DNA from: Paenibacillus glucanolyticus NBRC 15330
Lineage (GTDB): Bacteria > Bacillota > Bacilli > Paenibacillales > Paenibacillaceae
Assembly (NCBI RefSeq): GCF_004000885.1
Contig: NZ_BIMC01000003.1
Location: forward strand, 310,001 to 374,000
Direction: 5' to 3'
Length of the DNA: 64,000 bases
The translations under genes were made by a program, and so were the position numbers. Positions 43,409-52,372 of the stretch are shown here, in pieces; position 1 is the first letter of the stretch, and the number at the start of each line of letters is the position of its first letter. The notes below the pieces were generated by a model. It made no database searches. It was not told the origin of the DNA and was given only the letters and a program-made list of their open reading frames with translations.

Positions 43409-44516
43409 AAATAAATATTTTTATTACCTCTTCCTACTCAATGCGACCATCAACCTGATTAACTATGTGCCCAGGATCCTGATTCAGGACCGATTTGACG
43501 GTGCCTTGATATCCATTCTGATAGCGATCCCTATCGGATCCTTGCTGCTATATACTTTCACCAAGCTAATCCAGAAATTTCCGGGCGAAGGACTGCCGGA
43601 AATTTTCAATTCCATGATGCCTGCATGGATATCCGGCGTGCTTCTGGTTCTGTACGGATTAGGGTGGTATTTCTCCAGCGTCATTACGCTGGTCAGTTTT
43701 GTGGATATTACCAACCGGTATGTCAGCCCGGATGTGTCGCCCATTATCGTGCTGATTGGGTTTCTGGTTGTCGTGGCACTTAGTGCAAGGCTGGATTCGG
43801 AGTCGATCCTGTATGCCCTGGAAATGATCCTTTATATGACCGTTCCGATCATTATGTACATGGCTTGGCGTGTTTTTAGTAATCCCTACTACAGCTGGGA
43901 TGCGGTCAGGCAGATCATTACGCATCTGTGGGACATACCCAATTACCGGACGGTTGCAGCCGCGACCTACATTTATACCGGATATATCAATATGGTGGTT
44001 TTCAATCGGATCTTCCACAAGTTCAGGGTAAAGCATATCTGGTCCATCGTCATCGTAAGTATTCTAACGCTGGCGGTATCCATTTTTGCGCCGATCGGAC
44101 TGCTTGGAGCAGCGGGAGCAGGGGAGCATGTGTATCCTGCCTTCTCCACCGCAGACTCGCTTCGCATCCGCTACTTCATCATTGAACGGATGATTTACGT
44201 GTTCTATGTGGTCTATATGTGCCTTTCCCTCGTCAATTCCATTGTCCACTGGCATGTGGGCAAGGAATTGATTCTGGGCGGATTTCGGCTGAAGTCCGAT
44301 AAACCGGAGTCCATTCGTAAGAAGCGGAAGGTGGAATGGTGGGTGCTTGCTGCTTTTTGCGTGATCATCCTTGCATCCTCAATGGCCATCAATCAATACT
44401 CTTTGAATGATATGGCCATTGTCTTCCTCGATGTTCGGTTTGCGGGAGAATTCCTGTTAATTGCCCTGTTATTCTACGCCGTGTGGAGAAGGAGAAGGAG
44501 GAGGAAGCGGGCATGA
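43401..44516 (+). CDS. gerB: Spore germination receptor B subunit (permease-like)
   Basis: A 371-residue GerB/endospore-germination permease of the APC-like superfamily with about ten helices. The start GTG 43401 lies ten bases after AAGGGGGA and overlaps the end of the A subunit gene by eight bases; the frame further upstream to 43365 is not used. PRILIQDRFDGALISILIAIPIG and YFIIERMIYVFYVVYMCLSLVNSIVHWHVG are typical. The B subunit is thought to bind the germinant. It couples into the C subunit gene by an ATGA overlap. Confidence 0.93.
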   Translation: MVRNKYFYYLFLLNATINLINYVPRILIQDRFDGALISILIAIPIGSLLLYTFTKLIQKFPGEGLPEIFNSMMPAWISGVLLVLYGLGWYFSSVITLVSFVDITNRYVSPDVSPIIVLIGFLVVVALSARLDSESILYALEMILYMTVPIIMYMAWRVFSNPYYSWDAVRQIITHLWDIPNYRTVAAATYIYTGYINMVVFNRIFHKFRVKHIWSIVIVSILTLAVSIFAPIGLLGAAGAGEHVYPAFSTADSLRIRYFIIERMIYVFYVVYMCLSLVNSIVHWHVGKELILGGFRLKSDKPESIRKKRKVEWWVLAAFCVIILASSMAINQYSLNDMAIVFLDVRFAGEFLLIALLFYAVWRRRRRRKRA

Positions 44517-45628
44517 ACATGCTGAAACGTCGGCTGGTCTGGGTGTTGTGCTGCTCGATGCTTACACTTACACTCTCGGGATGTGAGTTTCGGGATATCG
44601 ACCTTCGCCTCTTTGTGGTATCCATCGGTGTTGACGTGTCGGAGAAAAGTCCCGATCTGTATAACTTCAGCTTCAAGATTTCGATCCCTTCGGGTGACCC
44701 GAAAACCGGCGAGGAGAAGTCGCTTCTCATTACCGAGGAGTCCGACAGCATCGCGGAGGCGATTCGTCAAGTCAAATCCAAAGTGGACAAAGAGCTCGAT
44801 TTTGGACATTGCAAAGGCGTAATGTACGGTGAAGCCTATGCCCGCCGGGATATTAGCAAAATTGAGGACTGGACGGTCCGCCGGAGGGACATGCAGCTTC
44901 TGATGTATCCGGCGGTTGCGATCCCGACGGCGGAGGAGGTGCTCAGGGCAGAGCCGCCAACCGAACGGATTGCCGGTAACGCTATTTTTCTGGCGCTGAG
45001 CGAGGATGGCACGGAGTCCCCTTTTATTACGAGGACCTATTCCTTTGATCTTGCCCGCCGAATGACCGAGGTAGGGGAGGATCCTGTCATGCCTGTCGTT
45101 GAGGTAGGCGAGAAGAATGTTCTGAATATCAATAAGGTTGCCCTGATGGATAAGTCCAAGGTTAAGGTAATTCTCACGAAGGATGAGACCCGTCTGTTCA
45201 ACCTGCTCGATCTTCGGAATCTAAGCACCAACTTTGGCACCCGCGTTGACGGGGAATTGATTGAGGTCAACACGGACAGGACGCGGGCAAGCTATAAGAT
45301 CGTAACCAGCCCGAAGGGGCAAGAAGCGATCCATTTTCGGGTTCGCATTCAAGCCACGCTGGAGGAGAAGGAGGATATCAAGCTATTGACACCGGAAGAA
45401 ATAAAAAAAATCGAGGGGATATACAATAAGGAGCTCTCTAAAGCGATAACCGATGTGCTGGAAAAAATCCGGAAAACAGGCCGGGATCCACTTGGCTTCG
45501 GTCTTCGGTACGGGGGTACGCATTGGAATAATAAAACCGAAATGGAGGAATGGGCGGCGATCTATCCTCATATCAAGTTTAATGTTTCCGTAAAATTAAG
45601 AATCAAATCTACCGGTTATAAGCAGTAG
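44513..45628 (+). CDS. gerC: Spore germination receptor C subunit, lipoprotein
   Basis: A 371-residue lipoprotein. The signal MNMLKRRLVWVLCCSMLTLTLSGC ends in lipobox LSGC, with the lipidated cysteine at residue 24. The mature Ger(x)C domain contains DLRLFVVSIGVDVSEK, GKVMYGEAYARRDISKIEDWTVRRRDMQLLMYPAVA-type core segments and a C-terminal AITDVLEKIRKTGRDPLGFG signature. It is anchored to the spore inner membrane and assembles with A and B subunits. ATG 44513 overlaps the gerB stop. The C-terminus ends SVKLRIKSTGYKQ, as is usual for the family. Confidence 0.93.
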   Translation: MNMLKRRLVWVLCCSMLTLTLSGCEFRDIDLRLFVVSIGVDVSEKSPDLYNFSFKISIPSGDPKTGEEKSLLITEESDSIAEAIRQVKSKVDKELDFGHCKGVMYGEAYARRDISKIEDWTVRRRDMQLLMYPAVAIPTAEEVLRAEPPTERIAGNAIFLALSEDGTESPFITRTYSFDLARRMTEVGEDPVMPVVEVGEKNVLNINKVALMDKSKVKVILTKDETRLFNLLDLRNLSTNFGTRVDGELIEVNTDRTRASYKIVTSPKGQEAIHFRVRIQATLEEKEDIKLLTPEEIKKIEGIYNKELSKAITDVLEKIRKTGRDPLGFGLRYGGTHWNNKTEMEEWAAIYPHIKFNVSVKLRIKSTGYKQ

Positions 45629-45707
45629 ACAGGGTTACGCTGTCCATCGTACAGGAAGATGTTACAATAATGGGGAAGCATCTATCTTGTATAAGGAGGT
45701 TTCACAT

Positions 45708-46658
45708 ATGGAATTTAGAAGATTGGGCGGAAGCGGGCTGAAGGTCAGCGATATCAGTCTCGGGAGCTGGCTGACGTACGGAGGATATGTGGAACGGGAG
45801 AATGCAGTCAAGTCGATTCAGACGGCGTATGGGCTCGGCGTCAACTTTTTTGATACGGCGAATGTGTATGCCCAAGGAGCAGCCGAGGTGGTTGTAGGTG
45901 AAACCTTGAGGGCATTCCCAAGGGAATCCTATGTGCTGGCAACAAAAGTATTCGGCAAGATGGGGGACGGACCGAATGATCAGGGGCTTTCCCGCAAACA
46001 TATTAAAGAGCAGTGTGATGCGAGTCTGAAACGGCTAGGTACCGATTATGTCGATATTTATTATTGCCACCGATACCATGAAGAGACACCGCTTGAAGAA
46101 ACGCTGCGCGCGCTGGATGACCTCGTTCGGCAAGGCAAGGTGCTCTATGTAGGAGTCAGTATGTGGACAGCTGCCCAAATGGAAGCGGCATTGGCTGTTG
46201 CAGACCGATATCTGCTGGACCGCATCGTGGTGAATCAGCCGCTGTATAATATGTTTGAGCGTAAGATTGAGGAGGAGGTCATTCCGCTTGGCGAGAAGAA
46301 AGGGATTGGCCAGGTGGTCTATTCTCCGCTCGCGCAGGGGCTGCTGACGGGCAAATATGCCTCGAAGGAAGAAGTGCCGGATAACAGCCGTGCATCCAAG
46401 ATCGGAGCGGATCGAATCAAAATGAGTGAAGACCGCCTCCTGAAGGTGCAGGCGCTCGGACGCATAGCTGACGAGCTGGGCATCACCGTCGGCCAATTGG
46501 CCCTGGCCTGGATTTTGCGTCAGGACAACGTATCCAGTGCGCTTGTCGGCGCAAGCCGCCCGGAGCAGGTCGAAGAGAACGTGAAGGCTTCCGGCATCAA
46601 GCTGTCGCCGGATACGCTGTCTGTCATCGAAGAGATATTGAAGGCGGATCAAGGCTAA
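45708..46658 (+). CDS. Aldo/keto reductase
   Basis: A 316-residue NADP-dependent aldo/keto reductase of the potassium-channel-beta type (YghZ/YajO-like). It has LKVSDISLGSWLTYG, FFDTANVYAQGAAEVVVGE with the catalytic Asp and Tyr, ATKVFGKMGDGPND with the catalytic Lys, and YCHRYHEETPLEETLRALDDLVRQGKVLYVGVS. The C-terminal SSALVGASRPEQVEENVKA binds cofactor. Start ATG 45708 follows AAGGAGG by nine bases, although the frame is open from 45687. The substrate is unknown. Its end overlaps the convergent diguanylate cyclase gene by four bases. Confidence 0.93.
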   Translation: MEFRRLGGSGLKVSDISLGSWLTYGGYVERENAVKSIQTAYGLGVNFFDTANVYAQGAAEVVVGETLRAFPRESYVLATKVFGKMGDGPNDQGLSRKHIKEQCDASLKRLGTDYVDIYYCHRYHEETPLEETLRALDDLVRQGKVLYVGVSMWTAAQMEAALAVADRYLLDRIVVNQPLYNMFERKIEEEVIPLGEKKGIGQVVYSPLAQGLLTGKYASKEEVPDNSRASKIGADRIKMSEDRLLKVQALGRIADELGITVGQLALAWILRQDNVSSALVGASRPEQVEENVKASGIKLSPDTLSVIEEILKADQG

Positions 46659-47767
46659 GAGAGGACCAGGTCATTGATTTCTACGGCGGAGCATACGCGG
46701 TTGCGCCCGCTGTTCTTGGCGCGGTAAAGCTCATGGTCCGCTTGCTGGAGCAGCTCTTTGGCATCCTTCGACCGGACCGTATCCGGATGAACGGCGGCTC
46801 CGATCGACACGGTGATCCGCAGCCTGGTCCCGTCTTCAAGGACGAATACATGGCGTTCGACTGCGGCCCGGATCCGTTCGGCAATCGCAGCTGTTTCGTC
46901 GATGGTTGCTTCCGGAACGAGCACCGAGAATTCTTCCCCGCCGTTGCGGGACACTTCGTCAAAAGAACGGGAATGCTCCCTCAGCACTTTGCTGAGCTGC
47001 TGCAAAACGACATCTCCGGCCGCGTGGCCGTAGGTGTCGTTTATTTTTTTGAAATGGTCGATGTCCACGACCAGAACGCCCAGCCGTTCGCTGAAATGCT
47101 GGGCTTCGAGAAAGCGCTCGGACAACAGCTGCTCAAACTGGCGCAAATTGTGCAGGCTGGTCAGATGATCCGTCTCCGCGTTTTTTTTCATTTGCAGGAA
47201 CAATTTGTTGGAGGTATGGATATACTCGGTCAGCATGTAGATGACAACGGTGGCAAGCACCGATATAATCAGATGCTGCGTAAAGACGGCAAACACTTTT
47301 TGGTGGTTCTGAATATTCATCCACATAATAAACAGGAGCACCAGCATGCTGGATATACTCATGATCATCATTTTGGTCAACCGGTCCCAACGCGTGCGAG
47401 ACAGGGTTCCGCAGATCATGCCGATCAGCAGCATGCCGGCACCCGCAATGGCAGAGGAAGCGGACATGCCGAACAGGATCATCCGTCCGAGTGCAATCAG
47501 AACGCCTGCTATCAACGACGGAAGCCAGCCCAAGTAGCTGGCAATCACCACGATAGCCAAATGCCGCAAATCGGCAAAAAACCTGGGATCAATCGGAAAA
47601 GAATAGTACATCAGAATGATCCCGTAGATGCCAAAGAGCAATCCGGCATTGATCTTCACGGTAGTGGAGGGAGTCACGACGCCGGCCACATATTTTTTGG
47701 ACAGCAGTCCGGATAAATATAAAAAGGTTACGAATATACAAAAGTTGGTGAACAGGATATTAGTCAT
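46655..47767 (-). CDS. Membrane diguanylate cyclase (GGDEF)
   Basis: A 370-residue protein. The N-terminal half has six hydrophobic helices of the 5TMR-LYT type (GLLFGIYGIILMYYSFPIDPRFFADLRHLAIVVIASYLGWLPSLIAGVLIAL). The GGDEF domain (about 210-365) has VLVVDIDHFKKINDTYGHAAGD, an active GGEEF and a product-inhibition I-site RSFD five residues upstream. It should make cyclic di-GMP in response to a membrane or wall signal. Start ATG 47767 is chosen; AAAGGA lies 14 bases upstream, and the frame extends to 47800. The gene end overlaps the aldo/keto reductase gene, so the two share no room for a terminator. Confidence 0.9.
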   Translation of the reverse strand: MTNILFTNFCIFVTFLYLSGLLSKKYVAGVVTPSTTVKINAGLLFGIYGIILMYYSFPIDPRFFADLRHLAIVVIASYLGWLPSLIAGVLIALGRMILFGMSASSAIAGAGMLLIGMICGTLSRTRWDRLTKMMIMSISSMLVLLFIMWMNIQNHQKVFAVFTQHLIISVLATVVIYMLTEYIHTSNKLFLQMKKNAETDHLTSLHNLRQFEQLLSERFLEAQHFSERLGVLVVDIDHFKKINDTYGHAAGDVVLQQLSKVLREHSRSFDEVSRNGGEEFSVLVPEATIDETAAIAERIRAAVERHVFVLEDGTRLRITVSIGAAVHPDTVRSKDAKELLQQADHELYRAKNSGRNRVCSAVEINDLVLS

Positions 47768-47874
47768 GAGAAGGGATTCATTCCTTTCACGTGCTTGCAC
47801 CAGCAGTGCAAGGCGATGAGGACATTCATCCCTATTTTATCGGAAAATGGAATTGTATGTCGAATATTAAGTTT

Positions 47875-48978
47875 TTATTTGTTAATTTCAGGAGCCTGTA
47901 GCGGCAGTCGGACTTCGAACATTGTAAGTTCCGTGCTGCTGGTTACCTGAATTGTGCCGTGATGGGCGTCGACGATGGTTTTCACGATGGCTAAACCCAG
48001 TCCTGAGCCGCCGGTTTGATCCGTGCGCGATTCGTCGGCCCGGTAGAATCGCTCGAACAGGTGGGGGATGGCATGCTGGGGGATCGGAGGGCCGTAATTG
48101 ATCACCTGCACGATAGCAACCTTCGGTTCCCGGGATACTTTCAAATCCACCCTTCCGGCATCCCGCCCATGCCGCACTGCATTGGACAGCAGGTTCTCGA
48201 AGGTACGCATCAGTTTATCCCCGTCCGAGGAGATCATGATCTTCTCCGTAGCGGGCGTGAATACCACCTGCACCTTCTCATGCTGTCCCGTTAATGAAAA
48301 ATCCACGGCCAATTGCCCGAGCAGCTCCACCAAATTAATATCGACCCGATTGATCGGAGAATAGCCCATACGGGTGTATTCAAACAAATCGCTGACGAGA
48401 CCGCCCAGACGCAGCGATTTATCGTAGGCGATATCGGTGTAATAACGGAGTTCGACTTCATCCTTGTAACGATCCTCTTTCACCAGCCGCAAGTACCCGA
48501 TGATGGAAGTGAGCGGGGTGCGCAGATCATGGGAGACGTTGCTGATGAGCTCGTTCTTGGACTGTACCGCCATGCGTTCTTCTGCCAGCGATATTTTGAG
48601 CTGCTTGGCCATTTGATTGATTTGCTTGGCCATTTGGCCCAGCTCGTCATTCGATCTGATGAGAATTTCCTGGTCCAGTTCTCCCTTTGCCAACCGTCTC
48701 GTTCCCTCCATTAGCTGGTTAATTTGACGAATGGTCCCTTGACTAAGGAGCAGTACAATGCAGATAAACAGTACAATGCCAACCATCGTTGCAACAATCG
48801 GAAACCCGAAGAAATTCTCCAGGAGACGATCCACACTAAAGAGAGCGGCTACCATTGGTTCCCGCCAATAATCCCGCCCGATCAATCGTATGATCTGCTG
48901 AGCGATAAACAACATGATCAGGGTGAGGCCTCCGCTGACCAAGAACAGCATGATGATTTTCCACTGCAGCTTACGCAT
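47875..48978 (-). CDS. Two-component sensor histidine kinase
   Basis: A 367-residue membrane kinase. Two transmembrane helices (about 8-32 and 58-80) flank a short extracellular loop of about 25 residues. A HAMP domain (81-133) follows, then H-box NVSHDLRTPLTSIIGYL (His about 150) and an ATPase domain with ENLLSNAVRHG, VINYGPPIPQ (a degenerate G1 box) and GGSGLGLAIVKTIVDAH. It is second in an operon after its response regulator, overlapping by eight bases. The small sensor loop and VanS-like layout resemble envelope-stress kinases, and a D,D-carboxypeptidase gene lies upstream. The signal is unknown. Confidence 0.92.
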   Translation of the reverse strand: MRKLQWKIIMLFLVSGGLTLIMLFIAQQIIRLIGRDYWREPMVAALFSVDRLLENFFGFPIVATMVGIVLFICIVLLLSQGTIRQINQLMEGTRRLAKGELDQEILIRSNDELGQMAKQINQMAKQLKISLAEERMAVQSKNELISNVSHDLRTPLTSIIGYLRLVKEDRYKDEVELRYYTDIAYDKSLRLGGLVSDLFEYTRMGYSPINRVDINLVELLGQLAVDFSLTGQHEKVQVVFTPATEKIMISSDGDKLMRTFENLLSNAVRHGRDAGRVDLKVSREPKVAIVQVINYGPPIPQHAIPHLFERFYRADESRTDQTGGSGLGLAIVKTIVDAHHGTIQVTSSTELTMFEVRLPLQAPEINK

Positions 48979-49666
48979 GGATTTTGTACCCGACGCCCCA
49001 TACGGTTTGGATCAGCTTGTAACCGAGCTCCTTCTCAAGCTTGTCCCGCAGGTTGCTGATGTGAACCATGACCGTGTTGTTGGATACGTAGTATTTCTCC
49101 TTCCAGACCTGCTGAAATATATCCTCGGCGCTGAAGATTCTTCCTGGTTGACGGGCCAGCAAGTACAGGATCTCAAATTCCCTTGCCGTCAGGGATACCG
49201 ATCTGCCATTGGCGGTGACTTCATGCGTGGTCCGGTTGATATCGAGTCCGTCAATCTGGATGCGGTCGGTGTGTCCCTGCTGAAGCTCGGTATTGTACTG
49301 CGTGGAACGCCGCAGCAGTGTTTTGACACGTGTGGTCAGTTCCAGCGGATTGAAGGGTTTAATCATATAGTCATCGGCGCCCGTCATCAGCCCCAGGATC
49401 TTATCCATATCCTCGCTCTTGGCGCTCAGCATCAGGATAGGGATGGACGAGGTTTCCCGAATCCTGCGACAGGTGTCGATTCCGTTCAGCCTGGGCATCA
49501 TGACATCCAGGATGACGAGGTCCACCGTGCCTTCGTTCGTTGCCATGGCCAGCAGCGCTTCTTCCCCGTCATGGGCCTGAATAACGCGGTATCCTTCATT
49601 CTCCAGATAGATGGAGATCAGCCCGGATATTTCTTTATCATCGTCTACAATCAATACACTTCTCAT
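48971..49666 (-). CDS. OmpR family response regulator
   Basis: A 231-residue regulator. The receiver domain has VLIVDDDKEIS, the phosphorylation site VDLVILDVMMPRLNG (Asp about 52), IPILMLSAKSEDMDKILGLMTGADDYMIKPFNPLEL with the Lys switch residue, then a winged helix (about 130-228) with SLTAREFEILYLLARQPG and NTVMVHISNLRDKLE. It is the partner of the kinase at 47875. The two are translationally coupled. The D,D-carboxypeptidase gene just upstream on the same strand is a reasonable target, which is inference. Confidence 0.95.
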   Translation of the reverse strand: MRSVLIVDDDKEISGLISIYLENEGYRVIQAHDGEEALLAMATNEGTVDLVILDVMMPRLNGIDTCRRIRETSSIPILMLSAKSEDMDKILGLMTGADDYMIKPFNPLELTTRVKTLLRRSTQYNTELQQGHTDRIQIDGLDINRTTHEVTANGRSVSLTAREFEILYLLARQPGRIFSAEDIFQQVWKEKYYVSNNTVMVHISNLRDKLEKELGYKLIQTVWGVGYKIHA

Positions 49667-49794
49667 CGGTATCCTCCATTAAATCACCCATTAAAGTCTA
49701 AACTTTCCTAATAAACAGTGTACCCTAAAATAAGCCCGCACAGCTTAGATTTCACTCCGATGCGTCTTTAGGTTGGATATGAGTCAAGGGCCAT

Positions 49795-50805
49795 TTAATT
49801 AAAAAGGAGGGATAGGAGATTCGAAAACATGCCTTGACGCTCGAAGCCGTAATTCATCAGCTTCCGGGTTTCCGTGAACCGCTGATCCGTGCTCTCGGTT
49901 CCCATCACGACAGAGATCAACCGATCCCCTCCCCGCGCTGCGGTACCGGTAAAACAATAGCCGGCTGAGCTCGTATAACCGGTCTTGAAGCCGTCATTGC
50001 CCACATAGCCGTGCGCTTCGCCTGGCAGCATAAGATTGGTGGTATGCAGGGTAAGGTCCTTCTGCGGCAGCGGAAAATCCCGTTGGCTGGTGACTTCAAG
50101 CAGATCAGGGTGTTTATTCATGATCCAGCGGGCCAGCATGGCCGAGTCTCTGGCGGTCATGATGGTCTCTCCTTCGGTGGCCGCTTCCGCAAACGAAGCC
50201 AGATCGGCAGCAGGCAGCCCCGAAGCATTGGCAAATACGGTACGGTTGGAAAGACCGATTTCCTTCGCCCGGGCATTCATTTCCTTCACAAACTGTGTCT
50301 CCGACCCTTTTAGATGTTCGGCAATGGCCACCGCGGCATCATTGGCTGAATGAATAATGAGCGCCTGGAACAATTGTGTCAGGGTGTAAGACTCCCCTTC
50401 GACCATGCCAATACCCGAACCCGGCACTCCTGCAGCGTAACGACTGATGGATACCTCCTCGTCCCAAGCATGCTGTCCGGAACGGACAGCATCAAGCACC
50501 AGCAGCTCGGTCATCATTTTGGACATGCTTGCAGGGGGAAGTGGAAGATCGGCATGCTGGGCATAGAGCACCCGGCCCGTCTCGGCATGAATCAGGATGG
50601 CTGAGCTGGCTTTAATGGAAGGGGGAATAATTACCCTTGTTATGTACACCGCCATAAGAATAACGACAAACAACAGAAGCAGCAGACTGAGACGGGCGCG
50701 TCCATTGCGGCGTTTTGCCCGATTGCTCTGCCGTCTGTTTGTTTCCTGCCGGGGTGGTTCGGATGTGGATGAAGGTTTATAGGGATGCTTGGCAACGGAT
50801 TCCAT
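49795..50805 (-). CDS. D-alanyl-D-alanine carboxypeptidase (PBP5 family)
   Basis: A 336-residue serine peptidase that trims the terminal D-Ala of peptidoglycan stem peptides. A basic cytoplasmic tail (about 1-38, Arg/Lys-rich) precedes a signal anchor helix (39-60). The active-site motifs are SMSK (Ser93, Lys96), SAN in LIIHSANDAAVAIAEHLKG, and KTG in DGFKTGYTSSAGYC. It lacks the long C-terminal amphipathic domain of DacA, so it is a shorter DacF/YodJ-like form held by the N-terminal anchor. It lies upstream of the response regulator gene on the same strand, 128 bases apart. Confidence 0.92.
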   Translation of the reverse strand: MESVAKHPYKPSSTSEPPRQETNRRQSNRAKRRNGRARLSLLLLLFVVILMAVYITRVIIPPSIKASSAILIHAETGRVLYAQHADLPLPPASMSKMMTELLVLDAVRSGQHAWDEEVSISRYAAGVPGSGIGMVEGESYTLTQLFQALIIHSANDAAVAIAEHLKGSETQFVKEMNARAKEIGLSNRTVFANASGLPAADLASFAEAATEGETIMTARDSAMLARWIMNKHPDLLEVTSQRDFPLPQKDLTLHTTNLMLPGEAHGYVGNDGFKTGYTSSAGYCFTGTAARGGDRLISVVMGTESTDQRFTETRKLMNYGFERQGMFSNLLSLLFN

Positions 50806-50944
50806 GGCTGTATATCGACTCCTTTAACTGGCTGTTATTTGCATTAACATCTATGTTTCTAGTCTATCCATACAAGCTAAAGGAATTTTTAACGGAATCT
50901 AAAGAAATCTTAAAGATTACCAGCGGCATTTTCAGCGGCGGATA

Positions 50945-50973
50945 TTGACCTTGAGATGAATAAGATTTATACT
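50945..50973 (+). promoter_or_regulatory. Promoter of the Fur-family regulator gene
   Basis: TTGACC (50945-50950), a 17-base spacer and TATACT (50968-50973). The -10 box lies inside the 17-bp box at 50966-50982, which suits autorepression. Confidence 0.7.
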
Positions 50974-50982
50974 TGATCTAAA
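50966..50982 (+). promoter_or_regulatory. PerR/Fur-like box at the regulator promoter
   Basis: TTTATACTTGATCTAAA shares 12 of 17 positions, including both ends (TTTA and TCTAAA), with the box before the second catalase gene (52326-52342). It has the 7-1-7 layout of Fur-family sites. Recognition by the neighbouring regulator is inferred. Confidence 0.55.
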
Positions 50983-51005
50983 AATAAATTAAAAGGGTGA
51001 ATACC

Positions 51006-51401
51006 TTGAGATCTTTAAATCTGACGACACAACGCCAAGCAGTATACGATGTCCTTCGGGAATCGCATGATCATCCGACAGCTGCGGATATCATGAACCG
51101 ACTGGTGGAGAAAGGATATAATCTTGCATACGGGACCGTTTATAATTCCCTGCGTTATCTGACGGATAAACAGCTGATCCGAGAGTTGAAGCTTGGGGAG
51201 AGCGCAAGCCGATACGATGCCCGTACAGACGAACACCAGCACATTATTTGTGAAGTATGCGGAAAAGTCGACGAAGTCATGACGGAGGTGCCGGAGGATT
51301 GGGCGGCTACCGTGGCTGGCGAAACCAGCTATGTGATCCATCATGCTCACGTCGTATTCGGGGGGGTGTGTCCAGAATGCCAAATCAAACGGAAGAAATG
51401 A
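51006..51401 (+). CDS. perR: Fur family regulator, PerR-like
   Basis: A 131-residue Fur-superfamily regulator. The winged helix (about 1-75) includes HPTAADIMNRLVEKGYNLAYGTVYNSLRYLTDKQLI. The dimer and metal domain has SRYDARTDEHQHIICEVCGKVDEV and VCPEC, giving the two CxxC zinc pairs, and the His/Asp cluster typical of PerR. With catalase and haem genes downstream, a peroxide sensor is more likely than an iron or zinc regulator. TTG 51006 is eight to nine bases after AAAAGGG; the frame is open from GTG 50997. Its end overlaps the next gene, so both are co-translated. Confidence 0.85.
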   Translation: MRSLNLTTQRQAVYDVLRESHDHPTAADIMNRLVEKGYNLAYGTVYNSLRYLTDKQLIRELKLGESASRYDARTDEHQHIICEVCGKVDEVMTEVPEDWAATVAGETSYVIHHAHVVFGGVCPECQIKRKK

Positions 51402-52195
51402 TGGAGCCGGGAACGGTCTATCCGTTTCCGGAATGGAAATCCGGCAATCTGTTTGTTCGTCCGACGGCCGCTATGGCGATTGGCGATGCTTGTCCTACAA
51501 CGCTGCGGGCCGCGTTATTGAGCCGTTCTCCAGGGCGGGTTCATGAAATGTTCATTACGTTGACGGACAACTGCTTTGAGGTGATGATGTTCCGAAAATG
51601 GGAACCGCGCCTGCAATCGGCTCTGAATACAGGACTGATCATTGCCGATATGACGGGCTGCCGGAATATGGCGGCATTCAACAAGGAGAAGGAGCTTCTG
51701 CTTCCCGAACGATCCTCCATTCCGATTCTGTACCTCGTGGGCGAGGAGCTGATGAGCAATGCAGGCTCAAGCCTGCTCGATGAAGAGCTTATGGTATGGC
51801 CTGCCCGCTCCAAGGATACGATGATGTATCAGGTACAGCGGACGATTCGATTGTTCTCACCCGCTGTGGGTTTGCCTGGAGAAGAGGAAGCTGTACGCGG
51901 TTTGGTGTACAAGGACTTATCGATTGATCGGGATAAAATGACCATTCACCGCGGAAGCACCCCCATTCACTTGACCAAGACAGAGTATCATTTGCTGATG
52001 CTGATGCTGGACAGCGAAGGGGCCGTCTGCACGCGTGAGGATCTGATGTGCAAGATTTGGGATACGGACTTTATGGGCGGCAGCAATGTGGTGGATGTCC
52101 ATATCAAAAGCTTGCGTAAAAAGCTGAGCGACAATGCGGGAGCCCCGCGCTATATTGCAACAGTTAGAGGAGTGGGATACCGCCTGGCGGATTAA
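51377..52195 (+). CDS. Winged-helix (OmpR-type) regulator with receiver-like N-terminus
   Basis: A 272-residue protein. The C-terminal 95 residues are a clear OmpR/PhoB winged helix (IHLTKTEYHLLMLMLDSEGAVCTREDLMCKIWDTDF..VVDVHIKSLRKKLSDNAGAPRYIATVRGVGYRL). The N-terminal 160 residues resemble a decayed receiver: GLIIADMTGC stands where the phospho-Asp strand would be and IPILYLVGEE where the Thr strand would be, but the acidic pocket and Lys are not evident. It probably acts without phosphorylation. It overlaps the PerR-like gene by 25 bases; ATG 51398 (ATGA overlap) is an alternative start. No kinase is adjacent. It precedes the catalase gene by 177 bases. Confidence 0.75.
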   Translation: MPNQTEEMMEPGTVYPFPEWKSGNLFVRPTAAMAIGDACPTTLRAALLSRSPGRVHEMFITLTDNCFEVMMFRKWEPRLQSALNTGLIIADMTGCRNMAAFNKEKELLLPERSSIPILYLVGEELMSNAGSSLLDEELMVWPARSKDTMMYQVQRTIRLFSPAVGLPGEEEAVRGLVYKDLSIDRDKMTIHRGSTPIHLTKTEYHLLMLMLDSEGAVCTREDLMCKIWDTDFMGGSNVVDVHIKSLRKKLSDNAGAPRYIATVRGVGYRLAD

Positions 52196-52325
52196 TCCCC
52201 TCTTTTTTTTTGCGAACCTTCACGGTCTTTTCCAGCGTTCATCTGAACTTCATACAAGGATCATATAACACTCATGCGACAATCATGATCTGCTGGATTC
52301 TCCGATGATACAATCATCTCATAAA

Positions 52326-52342
52326 TTTAGATTCAGTCTAAA
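52326..52342 (+). promoter_or_regulatory. PerR/Fur-like box upstream of catalase 2
   Basis: TTTAGATTCAGTCTAAA is a near-palindrome with arms TTTAGA and TCTAAA in the 7-1-7 layout of PerR/Fur sites. It lies 31 bases before the catalase start, close to the likely transcription start (a -10-like TACAAT is at 52309-52314). Confidence 0.65.
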
Positions 52343-52372
52343 ATCAATTATAGAGATGATGGAGGTTCATAC

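Noticed and set aside
46733..47716. 327-residue open frame on the plus strand
   Set aside because: It is the opposite-strand shadow of the GGDEF gene, with no sensible start or motif.
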